From the NCBI RefSeq assembly GCF_013817345.1, contig NZ_JACDCW010000012.1:1-57399 (forward strand): 57,399 bases of DNA, in the 5' to 3' direction. The position numbers and the translations under genes are program-made. How positions within the stretch are numbered: the stretch's first letter is position 1; each line of letters opens with the position of its first letter. This stretch comes from Methylibium sp. Its GTDB lineage: Bacteria; Pseudomonadota; Gammaproteobacteria; Burkholderiales; Burkholderiaceae_C. The notes under the pieces were generated by a model. The model saw only the letters and a list, made by a program, of their open reading frames with translations, searched no databases and was not told the origin of the DNA. Positions 23,351 through 33,655 of this stretch are shown one piece after another.

Positions 23351-25530
23351 CGGGATGTCTGGGCGAAAGGGTGGGAGAGGGGTTGCTGAGCCGGCGGTCT
23401 GGGAAGCGCCTGCAGGGCCTGCACGCCTTCGGCGGCCAGACGGCGAGCCTGAGCTCCCGCTGCACGAGCCGACAGGGTAGCGCCGTCGGGCTTTGCGTAA
23501 CGCAGCACGTCGAGTGCCCGCAGTGCCTGGGCCGCCGGCGCCGCGGCGTTTGCGCCGAGTTCGTGCTCGAGTGTGGCAGCCAGGCCGCGCGGGGGCAGGC
23601 TTTCGCTCGCACAGACGCCATGAGCCAGCGCGGCTCGGCGGATACGGGCATAGGCGCGCAGCCAGGGATCGCTGCGCCGCTGATCCAGCCAGGCCCAGGC
23701 CGCGCCGAGCAGGCCAGCCACCGCGACCACGCCGGCCAGCACGATGCCGAGGTCCTGCCAGCTCGGCGAGCTGAAGCCCAGGTTCTTCATCAGGTCCAGT
23801 TGGCTGCCGCGCGAGTAGTTGAGCACCCACTGCCGGTAGCCGTTGTCGAAGCCCTCCCACAGCGCTCGCACGTTCGTGAGCAGGCCCGGTGCGAGCCCGT
23901 CGATGGCGCCGGCCACGAAACCCGGCCGCGCGAGCAGCGCCTGGCTGCGGCTGATGCGCTCCGGCGCCACTTGCGAGGTGGGGTCCGCGCGCGTCCAGCC
24001 CGTGCCGGCCTGCCAGTACTCGGCCCAGGCGTGGGCATAGCTCTGGCGCACGACGAGGCTCGTGCCCTCCTCGTCCCGCTCGGCGCCCTGGTAGCCGGTG
24101 ACGATGCGCGCCGGCACGCCTGCCGCCCTCATGGCCACCACGAAGGCGGCGGCGAAGTGCTCGCAGAAGCCTTGCTTGCGATCGAACCAGAACTCGTCGA
24201 TCGCGTCGCCGCTGCCGTCGTCGTCGTAGGTGCCCGGCGTGAGCGTGTAGCTGTAGCCCTCGCTGCGGATGCGGCGGTAGAGCAGGGCGGCCAAGCCATC
24301 CGCATCGTCCGCCGCCAGGCGTGCCTCGCGCTTCAGCGCCGAGGCCCAGGCCAGCAGGCGCGGGTTGTAGCCCGCGGGCAGCTCGAGGTAGTCCTGCAAG
24401 TCGGGCACCGCCTCGAGCGGGCCGTGCTCGAAGCGCGGCCAGGCCTGTGCGGTATAGCGCAGCCGTTCCGTGACGGGGCGGTGGGTGATCCAGTGCAGAT
24501 CGGCACGCTGCACGGTGCGCAGATCGTCGAGCGGCGGCAACACGGGCGTCGCTTCGAGCACCGGGATCATGGCCAGGCGCAGCGGCTCGAGGGTCAGTTC
24601 GTAGTCCACGGGTTCGCCCAGTGGCCGCAGCTCGGCGTCCGAGCCCGTGTGGGCTGCGAAGCGCGGCTGCAGCACGCGCCACGCGTCGCCGTCGAAGCGG
24701 CCGAGCACCGGACCGCGGAAATACAGTGCCTCGGGCGGCGGCGGCTTGCCTTGGAGGAAGCGCACGCGCAGCGCAATGCTTTCGTCCAGAGCCAGCTCGG
24801 CCATGCTGCCCATGCGCATCTCGCCCGACAGGCCGGTGCTTGCACCGGCGTCGCGCGGCAGTCCCCACAGCGGCCCGACCCGGGGGAACAGCGCGAACAG
24901 CAGCGCCATGACCGGGGCGCCGAGCAGGGCGAAGCGCCCGGCCAGCCGAGCGGCCTGGCGCAGGCTGGGTTGGCCCACCGGCATGTGCGCTAGCACCAGC
25001 GCGGTGAGTAGTCCCCAGACCGACACCACGGTTGCCGCTGCGATGGCCAGCGATTGCGAGTAGAGAAAGTGCGTGAGCACGAGAAAGAAGCCGAGAAAGA
25101 ACACGGCGAAGGCGTCGCGACGCGCGCGCAGCTCCAGCGTTTTCAGGGCCACCAGCACCACGAGCAGAGTCACGCCGGCCTCCTTGCCGGCCAGCGTGTT
25201 GTGCGTCCACGCCGTCAGCGCCAAGGCCAGCAGCAGGATGGCGACCAGCACCCAACGGCTGGGCAGCGCCGCGCTTCTGAGCGCGAGTGCGCCGCGCCAC
25301 AGCAGCATGGTCGCCGTGAGCGCGCTGCACCAGAAGGGCAGATGGGCGGTGTGCGGCAGCACAGTCCAGCCGATGACCGCCAGCAGGAAAAGCGTGTCCC
25401 GCGCCTCGCGCGGCAAATGGCGCCAGCGTGGCCAGGCGAGGCGGGGCAGTGCAAAGGCAGCCGCGCCGGCGTTTGCGGTGCGCACTCTCGGCGTCGCACG
25501 CCGTTCCACCGTGGGAGGGCCTGCGCTCAT
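23347..25530 (-). CDS. TgpA-type membrane transglutaminase (DUF3488/DUF4129)
   Basis: A 727-residue inner-membrane protein. The N-terminal third holds several membrane helices (for example TLFLLAVIGWTVL, LVAILLLALALTAW and FAVFFLGFFLVLTHFLY). A large periplasmic transglutaminase domain follows with nucleophile Cys in RKQGFCEHFAAAFVVAMR and the His/Asp pair in SYAHAWAEYW...DPT. One more helix (DLGIVLAGVVAVAGLLGAAW) precedes a cytoplasmic tail. In Pseudomonas aeruginosa TgpA is essential, but its substrate is unknown. It forms the standard trio with the upstream DUF58 and MoxR genes. The ATG at 25530 is the first start that gives the family N-terminus. Confidence 0.92.
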   Translation of the reverse strand: MSAGPPTVERRATPRVRTANAGAAAFALPRLAWPRWRHLPREARDTLFLLAVIGWTVLPHTAHLPFWCSALTATMLLWRGALALRSAALPSRWVLVAILLLALALTAWTHNTLAGKEAGVTLLVVLVALKTLELRARRDAFAVFFLGFFLVLTHFLYSQSLAIAAATVVSVWGLLTALVLAHMPVGQPSLRQAARLAGRFALLGAPVMALLFALFPRVGPLWGLPRDAGASTGLSGEMRMGSMAELALDESIALRVRFLQGKPPPPEALYFRGPVLGRFDGDAWRVLQPRFAAHTGSDAELRPLGEPVDYELTLEPLRLAMIPVLEATPVLPPLDDLRTVQRADLHWITHRPVTERLRYTAQAWPRFEHGPLEAVPDLQDYLELPAGYNPRLLAWASALKREARLAADDADGLAALLYRRIRSEGYSYTLTPGTYDDDGSGDAIDEFWFDRKQGFCEHFAAAFVVAMRAAGVPARIVTGYQGAERDEEGTSLVVRQSYAHAWAEYWQAGTGWTRADPTSQVAPERISRSQALLARPGFVAGAIDGLAPGLLTNVRALWEGFDNGYRQWVLNYSRGSQLDLMKNLGFSSPSWQDLGIVLAGVVAVAGLLGAAWAWLDQRRSDPWLRAYARIRRAALAHGVCASESLPPRGLAATLEHELGANAAAPAAQALRALDVLRYAKPDGATLSARAAGAQARRLAAEGVQALQALPRPPAQQPLSHPFAQTSR

Positions 25531-25603
25531 GGCGTGCTTTTGCTGCCTGCGGTGTCGTCCCCGAATGGGAGAACGAACCCTCTGGTGGGGACCCGGCGGC
25601 GGT

Positions 25604-26608
25604 TCATGCGTACAGCGCCAACGCTTCCAGGCCGGCGCGCTGGTGCGCCTCGCCCTGGGCGGGCACCAGTTCACGACCCGGCAGCCGCAGCCCCCAGTCG
25701 ATTCCGGCGCGTTCGCAGGCCAGTACCCACGCCGCCAGCCGAGACAGACGCTGTTCCGGACCGTGGGCGCCGGCGGCGGCCCATTCCAGCCAGAGCGCCT
25801 GATGTGTGGCACTGCTGGTGTCGCGGCTGACCAGTTCGCCGCCGGTTTCCAATGCGCGCGCAGCCTTTTTCCACACGACGAGCTTGAGCGGGTCGCCGCG
25901 CCGGTAACTGCGGATGCCCTCGATCTCGCCACCTTCGCTGCGGCGTGCTGCCTCCTTGCCGCTGCCGGAAGAACGCGCCGCCGGCAGCGGTGCTGCGGGC
26001 CGTTCGGGCTGCGGATAGACCAGCACGCTGGCGGCCGGCCGCCATTCGCTCCAGGCGCGAAACAGGCCGAGCGGGAAGCGGGTCTCGAGCACCACGTCGG
26101 GCAGCGCCAGCCGGCCGCGATGCGTTGCGGTGAAGCTCAGGCGCGCTGTCGCCTGCCCGCCGGCCGGCACGTCGACCCAGCTCCATCGCCGCGCTTTGTC
26201 TGCGCTGGCCAGTCGCAGGCCGACGCCGTAGCGAGCCCTCGGGCTGCTGCTGGTGAGCACGCATTCGACGATCGCCGCGTCGCCGGCGAACACGGCGGCC
26301 GGCGTGCGCAGGTGCAAGGTCAGCGCCCGCAGCGTGTTGTGCGTGACATGCAGGGAAACCACGCCGCTGCCCGCGAGCAGGAAGGTCAGCAGGTAGCCCA
26401 GGCTGAGCTGGTAGTTGATCGACGCGACGAGCAACGCCAGCAGGGTCAGCGCGAACGCCCAGCCCGCGCGCGTGGGCAGGATGTAGACGTTGCGCTGCGT
26501 CAGCAGCAGCGTGTCGGTGCGCGGATGGCGCGCCTGCCACCAGGCGCGAGCGCGGGCGCGCAGCGCGTCGCCGAAGCCGGCGAGTGCAGGGCGCGGCAAG
26601 GCTGCCAC
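25604..26608 (-). CDS. DUF58 domain protein
   Basis: A 334-residue protein with two N-terminal membrane helices (TRAGWAFALTLLALLVASINYQ and LGYLLTFLLAGSGVVSL), a beta-rich middle, and the DUF58 core GEIEGIRSYRRGDPLKLVVWKKAAR. This family works with MoxR ATPases, probably as an adaptor for metal insertion or complex assembly at the membrane. GTG at 26608 is the likely start, with AGGGT 8 bases upstream. It begins 17 bp after the moxR stop, and 73 bp separate it from the transglutaminase gene. Confidence 0.85.
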   Translation of the reverse strand: MAALPRPALAGFGDALRARARAWWQARHPRTDTLLLTQRNVYILPTRAGWAFALTLLALLVASINYQLSLGYLLTFLLAGSGVVSLHVTHNTLRALTLHLRTPAAVFAGDAAIVECVLTSSSPRARYGVGLRLASADKARRWSWVDVPAGGQATARLSFTATHRGRLALPDVVLETRFPLGLFRAWSEWRPAASVLVYPQPERPAAPLPAARSSGSGKEAARRSEGGEIEGIRSYRRGDPLKLVVWKKAARALETGGELVSRDTSSATHQALWLEWAAAGAHGPEQRLSRLAAWVLACERAGIDWGLRLPGRELVPAQGEAHQRAGLEALALYA

Positions 26609-26625
26609 CGTTGCGACCCTGCGGC

Positions 26626-27546
<921 letters not shown>

Positions 27547-27601
27547 GGCGCGCACCATAGCCCAAAGCCCTGCCTCGACCGACCTCTCAAGTCAAAGACA
27601 A

Positions 27602-28537
27602 ATGGCCACCGCCTACTATTCCCACCCCGCGTGCCGCGGCCACGACATGGGCGCCGGCCACCCGGAGAGCCCGCAGCGGCTCGACGCGATCGCCGACCAC
27701 CTGATCGCCACGGGCCTGGACCTCGCGCTCGAACGCCGCGAGGCGCCACGCGCCGAGGAAGCGGCCCTGATGCGGGTCCACGACGCCGCCCATGTGGCGC
27801 GCTTGCGCGAGCTGATGCAGCGGGTCGATGCGTCCGGCACGCATCGCGCGCTCGACCCCGACACCATCGCCGGCCCTGGTACCTGGGCCGCCGTGCTGCA
27901 TGCCGCCGGCGCGGCGGTGGCGGCCACCGATGCCGTGCTCGACGGCGAGGTCGAGAACGCCTTCTGTGCGGTGCGCCCGCCGGGACACCATGCAACGCGC
28001 GGGCAGGCGATGGGTTTTTGCTTCTTCAACAGCGTGGCCATCGCGGCGCGCCATGCGCTGGAGGTGCGGGGCCTGGAGCGCGTGGCGATCATCGACTTCG
28101 ACGTCCATCACGGCAACGGCACGGAAGACATCGTCGCCGACGACGAGCGCATGCTGATGCTGAGCTTCTTCCAGTACCCGTTCTATCCTGGGTCGGGCAC
28201 CGTGCCGCTCGGCGACAACATGGTCAACGTGCCGGTGCCCGCCTACACCAAGGGCCCGGAGATCCGCGAGCTGATCGAGACCGAATGGCAGCCGCGCCTG
28301 GACGCCTTCAAGCCTCAAATGCTGTTCGTGTCGGCCGGCTTCGACGCCCACCGCGAAGACGATCTGGGTCAGCTCGGCCTGGTCGAGGCCGACTATGCAT
28401 GGATGACGCAGTGGCTGATGAAGATGGCCGCGCGCCATGCGCAAGGGCGCGTCGTCTCATGCCTGGAGGGAGGCTACAACCTTAGTGCGCTGGCGCGCAG
28501 CGTCGCGGCGCATTTGCGGGTGCTGACGGGCGCCTGA
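27602..28537 (+). CDS. histone-deacetylase-like amidohydrolase
   Basis: A zinc amidohydrolase of the class II HDAC/acetylpolyamine amidohydrolase group, 311 residues. The markers are HPESPQRLDAI at the N-terminus, RPPGHHAT with the catalytic His pair, the zinc ligands in DFDVHHGNGT, FFQYPFYPGSG, SAGFDAHRED and LEGGYN. Bacterial members deacetylate small amines or proteins; the substrate is not predictable here. The 208 bp after it contain no gene; they hold a 9-bp inverted repeat (AGGGCCTGT 28683-28691, ACAGGCCCT 28723-28731) close to the start of the channel gene. Confidence 0.92.
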   Translation: MATAYYSHPACRGHDMGAGHPESPQRLDAIADHLIATGLDLALERREAPRAEEAALMRVHDAAHVARLRELMQRVDASGTHRALDPDTIAGPGTWAAVLHAAGAAVAATDAVLDGEVENAFCAVRPPGHHATRGQAMGFCFFNSVAIAARHALEVRGLERVAIIDFDVHHGNGTEDIVADDERMLMLSFFQYPFYPGSGTVPLGDNMVNVPVPAYTKGPEIRELIETEWQPRLDAFKPQMLFVSAGFDAHREDDLGQLGLVEADYAWMTQWLMKMAARHAQGRVVSCLEGGYNLSALARSVAAHLRVLTGA

Positions 28538-28745
28538 CCGAAAGCGGCCGGGCCGCGGCGCGGCGCGGCCACGGCGATTCACCGCCGTCGGGCTCGGGCT
28601 CATGCCAGCGCGCCCAGGCCGAGCAGCATCAGGGCATGCACATGCGGCTCGGGAATCGCCGGCACGCGCGGCGGATGGGCCAAGGGCCTGTTTGCTGGAT
28701 CACACGAATCCTCATTGCGTTGACAGGCCCTAGACTGCCGCCGCA

Positions 28746-30044
28746 ATGAACAAGCAAATCGACGGTCTGCCGGCACTGCTCGCGGCACTGACCCATGCGA
28801 CCGCGCTGGCCGAGTTCGCCGTGCTGGCGGCCTGTCTCCTGCTGGCCCTGCTGGCGACACGCCTTGTGCGCGGCGGTGCGCCGCAGCCGAGTTCGTCGAT
28901 CTGGTTCGGCAAGCACCTTGTCGACGGTGTGCTGTTTCCCGCGCTGGCATTGCTCGCAGCGGTTGTCGCGAGGCACGCGCTGGAGGGCGTGGTGCCGATC
29001 GCGGTGTTCCGGCTGGCCATACCGATCCTCCTGGCATTGGTGGTGATTCGGGTCGTCGTGCGCGTGCTGTCGGCCGCGCTGCCGCGACTGCGGTTCGTGC
29101 GTGTCATCGAGCGCAGCGTGTCGTGGCTGGTCTGGCTCGGGCTGGTGCTGTGGCTCACCGGCGTGCTGCCGCTGATGCTCGCCGGGCTCGACAGCCTGAA
29201 CTGGAAGGTCGGCGGCACGCAACTGTCCTTGCGCAACCTGGTCGAGGGCGTTTTGTCGGCGGTGGTCGTGCTCATGATCGTGCTGTGGGTTTCGGCGGCG
29301 ATCGAGGCCAGGCTGCTCGCAGGAGCCATCGAGAACCTGTCGGTGCGCAAGATGGCGGCCAACGCGGCGCGCGCACTGCTGTTGTTCGTCGGCCTGATGC
29401 TCGCGCTCTCGGCCGCGGGCATCGATATCACCGCGTTCGGTGTGCTGGGCGGCGCGATCGGCGTGGGCCTGGGTTTCGGGCTGCAAAAGCTCGCCAGCAA
29501 TTACGTCAGCGGCTTCGTGATCCTCGCCGAGCGCAACCTTCGCATCGGCGACACGGTGAGGGTCGACAACTTCGAAGGCCGCATCACCGACATCAAGACC
29601 CGCGCCACCATCATCCGCGCGGCGAACGGCCGCGAGTCGATCGTGCCTAACGAAATGCTGACCACCCTGCGCGTCGAAAACGCCTCGCTGGCGCAAGAGC
29701 CGGCTGTCATGACCTCGACCGTGGTGCAGGTTGCCTACGGCACCGACGTGGCGGCGCTGCGCGAGAAGATCCTCGTGGCGCTGGCCGACGTTTCGCGCGT
29801 GGCGAAAGACGGCGAACACGTCAGTGACGTGCACCTGACCGACTTCGCGGCTCACGGCCTGGAGCTGACCGTGTGGTACTGGAACGGCGATCCGCTGAAC
29901 GGGCAGTCGAACCTGCGCTCCGAGGTAAATCTTGCAATCCTCGGCGTGCTCGACGCCGAAGGCATAGAGATCGCGAATGCGCAGCGAACCGTGCACCACC
30001 GATCGATGCCTGCGGCCGGGGCCGCACCGCCTGTGGCGCCTTGA
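28746..30044 (+). CDS. MscS-family mechanosensitive channel
   Basis: A 432-residue inner-membrane channel that opens on hypo-osmotic shock. There are about five membrane helices in residues 15-235 (LAEFAVLAACLLLALLATRL, GVLFPALALLAAVVARHAL and others). The pore-lining helix GGAIGVGLGFGLQKLASNYVSG is followed by the MscS beta domain RIGDTVRVDNFEGRITDIKTRATIIRAANGRESIVPNE and a C-terminal domain. The N-terminal extension makes it longer than E. coli MscS (286 residues). It converges with the sensor kinase gene. Confidence 0.93.
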   Translation: MNKQIDGLPALLAALTHATALAEFAVLAACLLLALLATRLVRGGAPQPSSSIWFGKHLVDGVLFPALALLAAVVARHALEGVVPIAVFRLAIPILLALVVIRVVVRVLSAALPRLRFVRVIERSVSWLVWLGLVLWLTGVLPLMLAGLDSLNWKVGGTQLSLRNLVEGVLSAVVVLMIVLWVSAAIEARLLAGAIENLSVRKMAANAARALLLFVGLMLALSAAGIDITAFGVLGGAIGVGLGFGLQKLASNYVSGFVILAERNLRIGDTVRVDNFEGRITDIKTRATIIRAANGRESIVPNEMLTTLRVENASLAQEPAVMTSTVVQVAYGTDVAALREKILVALADVSRVAKDGEHVSDVHLTDFAAHGLELTVWYWNGDPLNGQSNLRSEVNLAILGVLDAEGIEIANAQRTVHHRSMPAAGAAPPVAP

Positions 30045-30077
30045 TTCGAAAGGCCACGCCCGAGCGCGGCGCGGCCT

Positions 30078-32369
30078 TCAGCCGGTCGCCGTGAGCGACC
30101 AGTGGGCGAACTGCACAGTGCACTCGATGCCGGTCGGTTCGGCTTCGCGCCAATCGACCTCACCGCCGAGCTGCTTGACGCGCTTTCTCACGCCGCCCAG
30201 TCCCAGCCCGTGCGCCCAGGCTTGCGGATTGCGGCCGCAGCCGTCGTCCCGGACCGTGAGTTCGAGGCGATCGTTGCTCAGGCGCAGCCGCACGACCAAT
30301 CGGGTGGCCTGCGCATGCGCAATGGCGTTGCTGACCAGTTCGCGCAGCACCCGCGTGAGTGCGGACCACTGCACCACCGTGAGTTCGGCGTCGCGGTCGA
30401 AGTGGGACTGCCAGTCGAGCGCCACGTGGGCGAGCTGCAGGCGCTGCTGCACGGCGGCCTTCCATTCGCCGGCGGCATGCGAGAGCCGATGACTGCCGAC
30501 CGCCAGGCCGCGCGTGAGCGTTTTCAGATCCTGCAGCGTGTGGCGGATGTAGTCCTCCTGCTCGGGGTTCGACGCCTGGTACATGAGCGTGAGCAGGCGC
30601 GCGCCGATGTCGTCGTGCAGATCCTGTGCAATGCGGCTGCGCTCCTCGCTTCGGCCACGCTCGACCGCCTGGTCGAAGGCGACGGCGCGCTTCAGTTGCT
30701 CGACGATGCGGTCGGCCAGCCGCGCGTCTTCGTCGGTGAACAGGCGCTGGCCGCGCTGCGAGAAGCGCAGCACCAGCGTCTGTTCCGTGCGCTCGCTGCT
30801 GCTGCGGCTCAGGTCGGGCACGGGCACCAGCAGGGTCGAGCCGTCGCCGCTGGTGCGCGCGTCGGTAGTGAGTTGCGGCGTGATGGCGGCCTCGAGCGGC
30901 TCGAACAGTTCGCGCAGCAGGCTGAGCAGCGTCGCCGCAGCGCGCTGCGGCCTGGCCTCGACCTCGCGTGCCATGCGGTACAGCCGCTCGAACAGGCGCT
31001 CCATGCTCACCATGCCGGCGCCGCGCAGGTGGTTAAGCATCCACTGCCGCACGCCGGCATACAGCCCCAGCGACAGGAATACCGACAAGGTGATCGAGGT
31101 GAACTGGCCGAACGAGAACGCGGCGACGAAGAGCAGATCGAGCGAGGTCGCCACGGTGCTGATGCCGGCCAGCAGCGAGAACTCGCGCAGCACCTGCTGC
31201 GACTTGGCCAGAAAAGGCATCAGCAGCAGCAGCGAGGCCAGGAACACCACCCAGATCATCGAGCCGACCGTGGCGATGCCCTGCTGAACGCCCGGCTGCT
31301 GGTTCGCCGCGGCAATGGCCGCGGTGAGCAGGATCCAGGTCCCGGCCGTGACGCTGCCGAAGCGCCGCAGCACCACGGCGAAAGGGTGCGGCTCGATCCG
31401 ATAAGACCAGCTCAACAGCGCGATCGCGCCCAGGCCGAACAGTCCGCCGCCAATCTGTGTCCACCACCAGGCTTGCGGCAATGCGCCAGCGAGGTGAAGA
31501 ATGAGCAACGTCGCGGCGGCCATCCAGCCGAGGGATGCGATCAGCACGGCCTGTGGCAACCGGCGCGGATGCACGCAGGCGGCATGCAGGATCGCAGCCC
31601 CCGTGAGCAGGTCGAAAGCGGTGCGCGCATGCACCTCCCATCGCGCGTAGAACGGCGGCAGCGTCAGGTCGAGCGCAGTGCCGGCAGCGATGAAAAGCAG
31701 GTTGCCGCACTGCGCCAGTGCCATGAGCGCGTACAGCGTATTGCGCATCGACGGTCTCACCAGCACGACCACCAGCGCCACCAGATACAGCAGCAACGCC
31801 AGGGCGCTGACCAGCCAGTACAGCAGACCCAGGCGCAGGCTGCTGCGCGGCGCAAGCCGCAGCTGGGCGGTGCCGCCGTCGGCGAAGAACAGCCGCACCT
31901 GCTGCTGCGAAAGCGCCGCATGCAATTGCAGGTGCAGTTCGCGGTGTCGCGCACGCTCTGCGTCGCCGGGCGTCCAGCGCGGCGAGCGCTGCAGTGCCAG
32001 CGCGTCGAACACCGCAATACGCGCATCGTCGCCGATCACCCCGAGCAGGGCTCGGCCGATGAAGGGCTGCAGCGCCGGCGTCTCGCTGGCCGCCAGTTCG
32101 AGCTGGCCTTGCGCATTGGCGTGCCACACCGCGTCCAGATGCGGTTGCGCGGCGAGTGCGCGCGTCAGCAGGAAAAGCGTCACGCAACCGAGCAGTGCCG
32201 CGGCGATCAGGAGCCGAAGTCGCCAGCGCAGCCAAGGCGAGCTGCGCAGGCCGGAGGGCAGCCATTTATGCAGCAGCGTGCTGTCGATGTCGTTGTCGTC
32301 CGCGCCGCCGCCGGCAGGGCCTTCATGCGCGGAGCTCAGCGCGGGGATCGGCCGGGGCGCTCTGTTCAC
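30078..32369 (-). CDS. membrane sensor histidine kinase (HisKA_3, NarX/DesK type)
   Basis: A 763-residue kinase. An N-terminal helix (LRLLIAAALLGCVTLFLLT) and a periplasmic region of about 150 residues lead into a block of about seven membrane helices, like 7TMR-DISM sensors. A cytoplasmic GAF-like region follows. The HisKA_3 phosphoacceptor His585 lies in ERSRIAQDLHDDIG, then the ATPase domain has RELVSNAIAHA (N box) and DDGCGRNP...HGLGLGGVRKRV (G boxes). All catalytic features are intact. The LuxR-type regulator directly upstream in the operon is its probable partner. The signal is unknown. Confidence 0.9.
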   Translation of the reverse strand: MNRAPRPIPALSSAHEGPAGGGADDNDIDSTLLHKWLPSGLRSSPWLRWRLRLLIAAALLGCVTLFLLTRALAAQPHLDAVWHANAQGQLELAASETPALQPFIGRALLGVIGDDARIAVFDALALQRSPRWTPGDAERARHRELHLQLHAALSQQQVRLFFADGGTAQLRLAPRSSLRLGLLYWLVSALALLLYLVALVVVLVRPSMRNTLYALMALAQCGNLLFIAAGTALDLTLPPFYARWEVHARTAFDLLTGAAILHAACVHPRRLPQAVLIASLGWMAAATLLILHLAGALPQAWWWTQIGGGLFGLGAIALLSWSYRIEPHPFAVVLRRFGSVTAGTWILLTAAIAAANQQPGVQQGIATVGSMIWVVFLASLLLLMPFLAKSQQVLREFSLLAGISTVATSLDLLFVAAFSFGQFTSITLSVFLSLGLYAGVRQWMLNHLRGAGMVSMERLFERLYRMAREVEARPQRAAATLLSLLRELFEPLEAAITPQLTTDARTSGDGSTLLVPVPDLSRSSSERTEQTLVLRFSQRGQRLFTDEDARLADRIVEQLKRAVAFDQAVERGRSEERSRIAQDLHDDIGARLLTLMYQASNPEQEDYIRHTLQDLKTLTRGLAVGSHRLSHAAGEWKAAVQQRLQLAHVALDWQSHFDRDAELTVVQWSALTRVLRELVSNAIAHAQATRLVVRLRLSNDRLELTVRDDGCGRNPQAWAHGLGLGGVRKRVKQLGGEVDWREAEPTGIECTVQFAHWSLTATG

Positions 32370-32424
32370 GGGAAGACCGTCGATTCGATCGCTGCCGAGC
32401 CCGCTCAGGCGGCGGGGCGCCCGC

Positions 32425-33156
32425 TCACACCAGGCCCTGCTTGCTGGCCAGCACGGCGGCCTCCGCGCGGCTCGAGACGTTGAGCTTGCGGTAAATCGCC
32501 TTGATGTGATCGTTGACGGTGAACCACTTGATGCCCATCAGCCCGGCGATTTCCTTGATGGTGAAGCCCTTGCTCAGGTAGGTGAGTACCTCGGTCTCGC
32601 GCGGCGTCAGGCGCTCGTGATCGGGCTCGGCGTAGACCGGTGGCTGGGCCGGGCGCGCGGTCTGGAAATCGCCGGGCGCATGCGCGCTGTCGAGCGACAT
32701 TGCCCCGGAGTCGCCGCCTTGGCGAAAGTGCGACAACAGCCGGCGCGCAATGGCCGGTGAGAGCGGCGGCTGCCCGCGCACGATCTTCTGCAGCTCCTCG
32801 ACCAGCACCTCGAAGCGGTCTTCCTTGAGCAGGTAGCCGTCGGCGCCGCACTGCAGCGCCGGGAACAGGTGGTCGTCGTCGGAATACAGGGTGGTGACGA
32901 TCTTGGTGGCGCCGTGATGGGCCAGCTCGGTCAGCAGTTCCAGGCCGTTGCCGTCGGGCAGCTCCAGGTCGACCAGCACCAGCTTGAAAGGCTCGCCGCC
33001 CGGCGCTGCGTGGCCGATGCCGAGCTGGCGGCGTGCAGACTCCAGATCGCCGGCTTCGGCGATGCCGGTCACGTCGGAAAAGCTCTCGCGGACCACTCGC
33101 GTCAAAAAATTGCGTGCTACCGGGTTGTCTTCGACGATCAACACCTTCACGGCCAT
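32425..33156 (-). CDS. LuxR/NarL-family response regulator
   Basis: A 243-residue two-component regulator. The receiver domain (1-130) has acidic Asp10, phosphoacceptor Asp63 in LVLVDLELPDGNG and the switch Lys in GYLLKED. The C-terminal LuxR-type helix-turn-helix reads LTPRETEVLTYLSKGFTIKEIAGLMGIKWFTVNDHIKAIYRKL. AGGAGC lies just before the ATG at 33156, which decides against a longer frame. The kinase gene follows 55 bp later. The start region overlaps the end of a truncated PhnD-like frame. Confidence 0.93.
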   Translation of the reverse strand: MAVKVLIVEDNPVARNFLTRVVRESFSDVTGIAEAGDLESARRQLGIGHAAPGGEPFKLVLVDLELPDGNGLELLTELAHHGATKIVTTLYSDDDHLFPALQCGADGYLLKEDRFEVLVEELQKIVRGQPPLSPAIARRLLSHFRQGGDSGAMSLDSAHAPGDFQTARPAQPPVYAEPDHERLTPRETEVLTYLSKGFTIKEIAGLMGIKWFTVNDHIKAIYRKLNVSSRAEAAVLASKQGLV

Positions 33157-33530
33157 GACAGGCTCCTTAGATTGAAATGCGCGCGGGTTCTGCTGTTCGC
33201 ATCGGGGCGGTGTACCTGCTGCGCGATCACTTCGACGTTGGCACGCTCGATGCAATCGAGCGCGGCCTTGCTGGAAACCCAGGCCAGCGGCACCAGCTCG
33301 GTCGCCAAGGCATCGACGGCTGCTTCATACGTGGCGTGATGGATGCCGCGCACGTCCAGCCCCGTCGAGCGGTGCATGAATTCGAAAAAGGGCTCCCACG
33401 CTGCCTGCGTTTCGCCCAGCGTGGTGGTGATCACGCCGAAGGCCAGGGGAGGCGGTTCGGCTGCCGGCGTGGCACGCGCAGCGAGACCGGCGAGTGCAAG
33501 CACGGTCAGCTTGAGCAGCGTTCGTCGCAC
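33147..33530 (-). pseudogene. truncated PhnD-type substrate-binding protein
   Basis: The 127-residue frame begins with a signal peptide (MRRTLLKLTVLALAGLAARATPA). It then shows the first lobe of a phosphate/phosphonate-type periplasmic binding protein: LAFGVITTTLGETQAAWEPFFEF, DVRGIHHATYEAAVDALA, VPLAWVSSKAALDCIE. Family members have about 280-300 residues. Here similarity stops near residue 108, and the frame runs out over the start of the response regulator. The second lobe is missing, so ligand binding is unlikely. It could be the remnant of a periplasmic sensor partner for the adjoining two-component system. Confidence 0.75.
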
Positions 33531-33655
33531 GACGGCGTTCCTCGGCAGCAGGGGGGACGCCGCGAATTTAGCACCCGACCCCGGCGCGACCGGCCTTCTT
33601 CGCCCGCAAGAGGGTCCGTTCTAGCCGGCTTCCCCCGCCGTGGGGATGACCGTGT

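Noticed and set aside
22265-25330. A single minus-strand frame of 1021 codons through mltB and the transglutaminase region
   Set aside because: Only the last 361 codons match a family (MltB); the upstream part is the out-of-frame reading of the transglutaminase gene.
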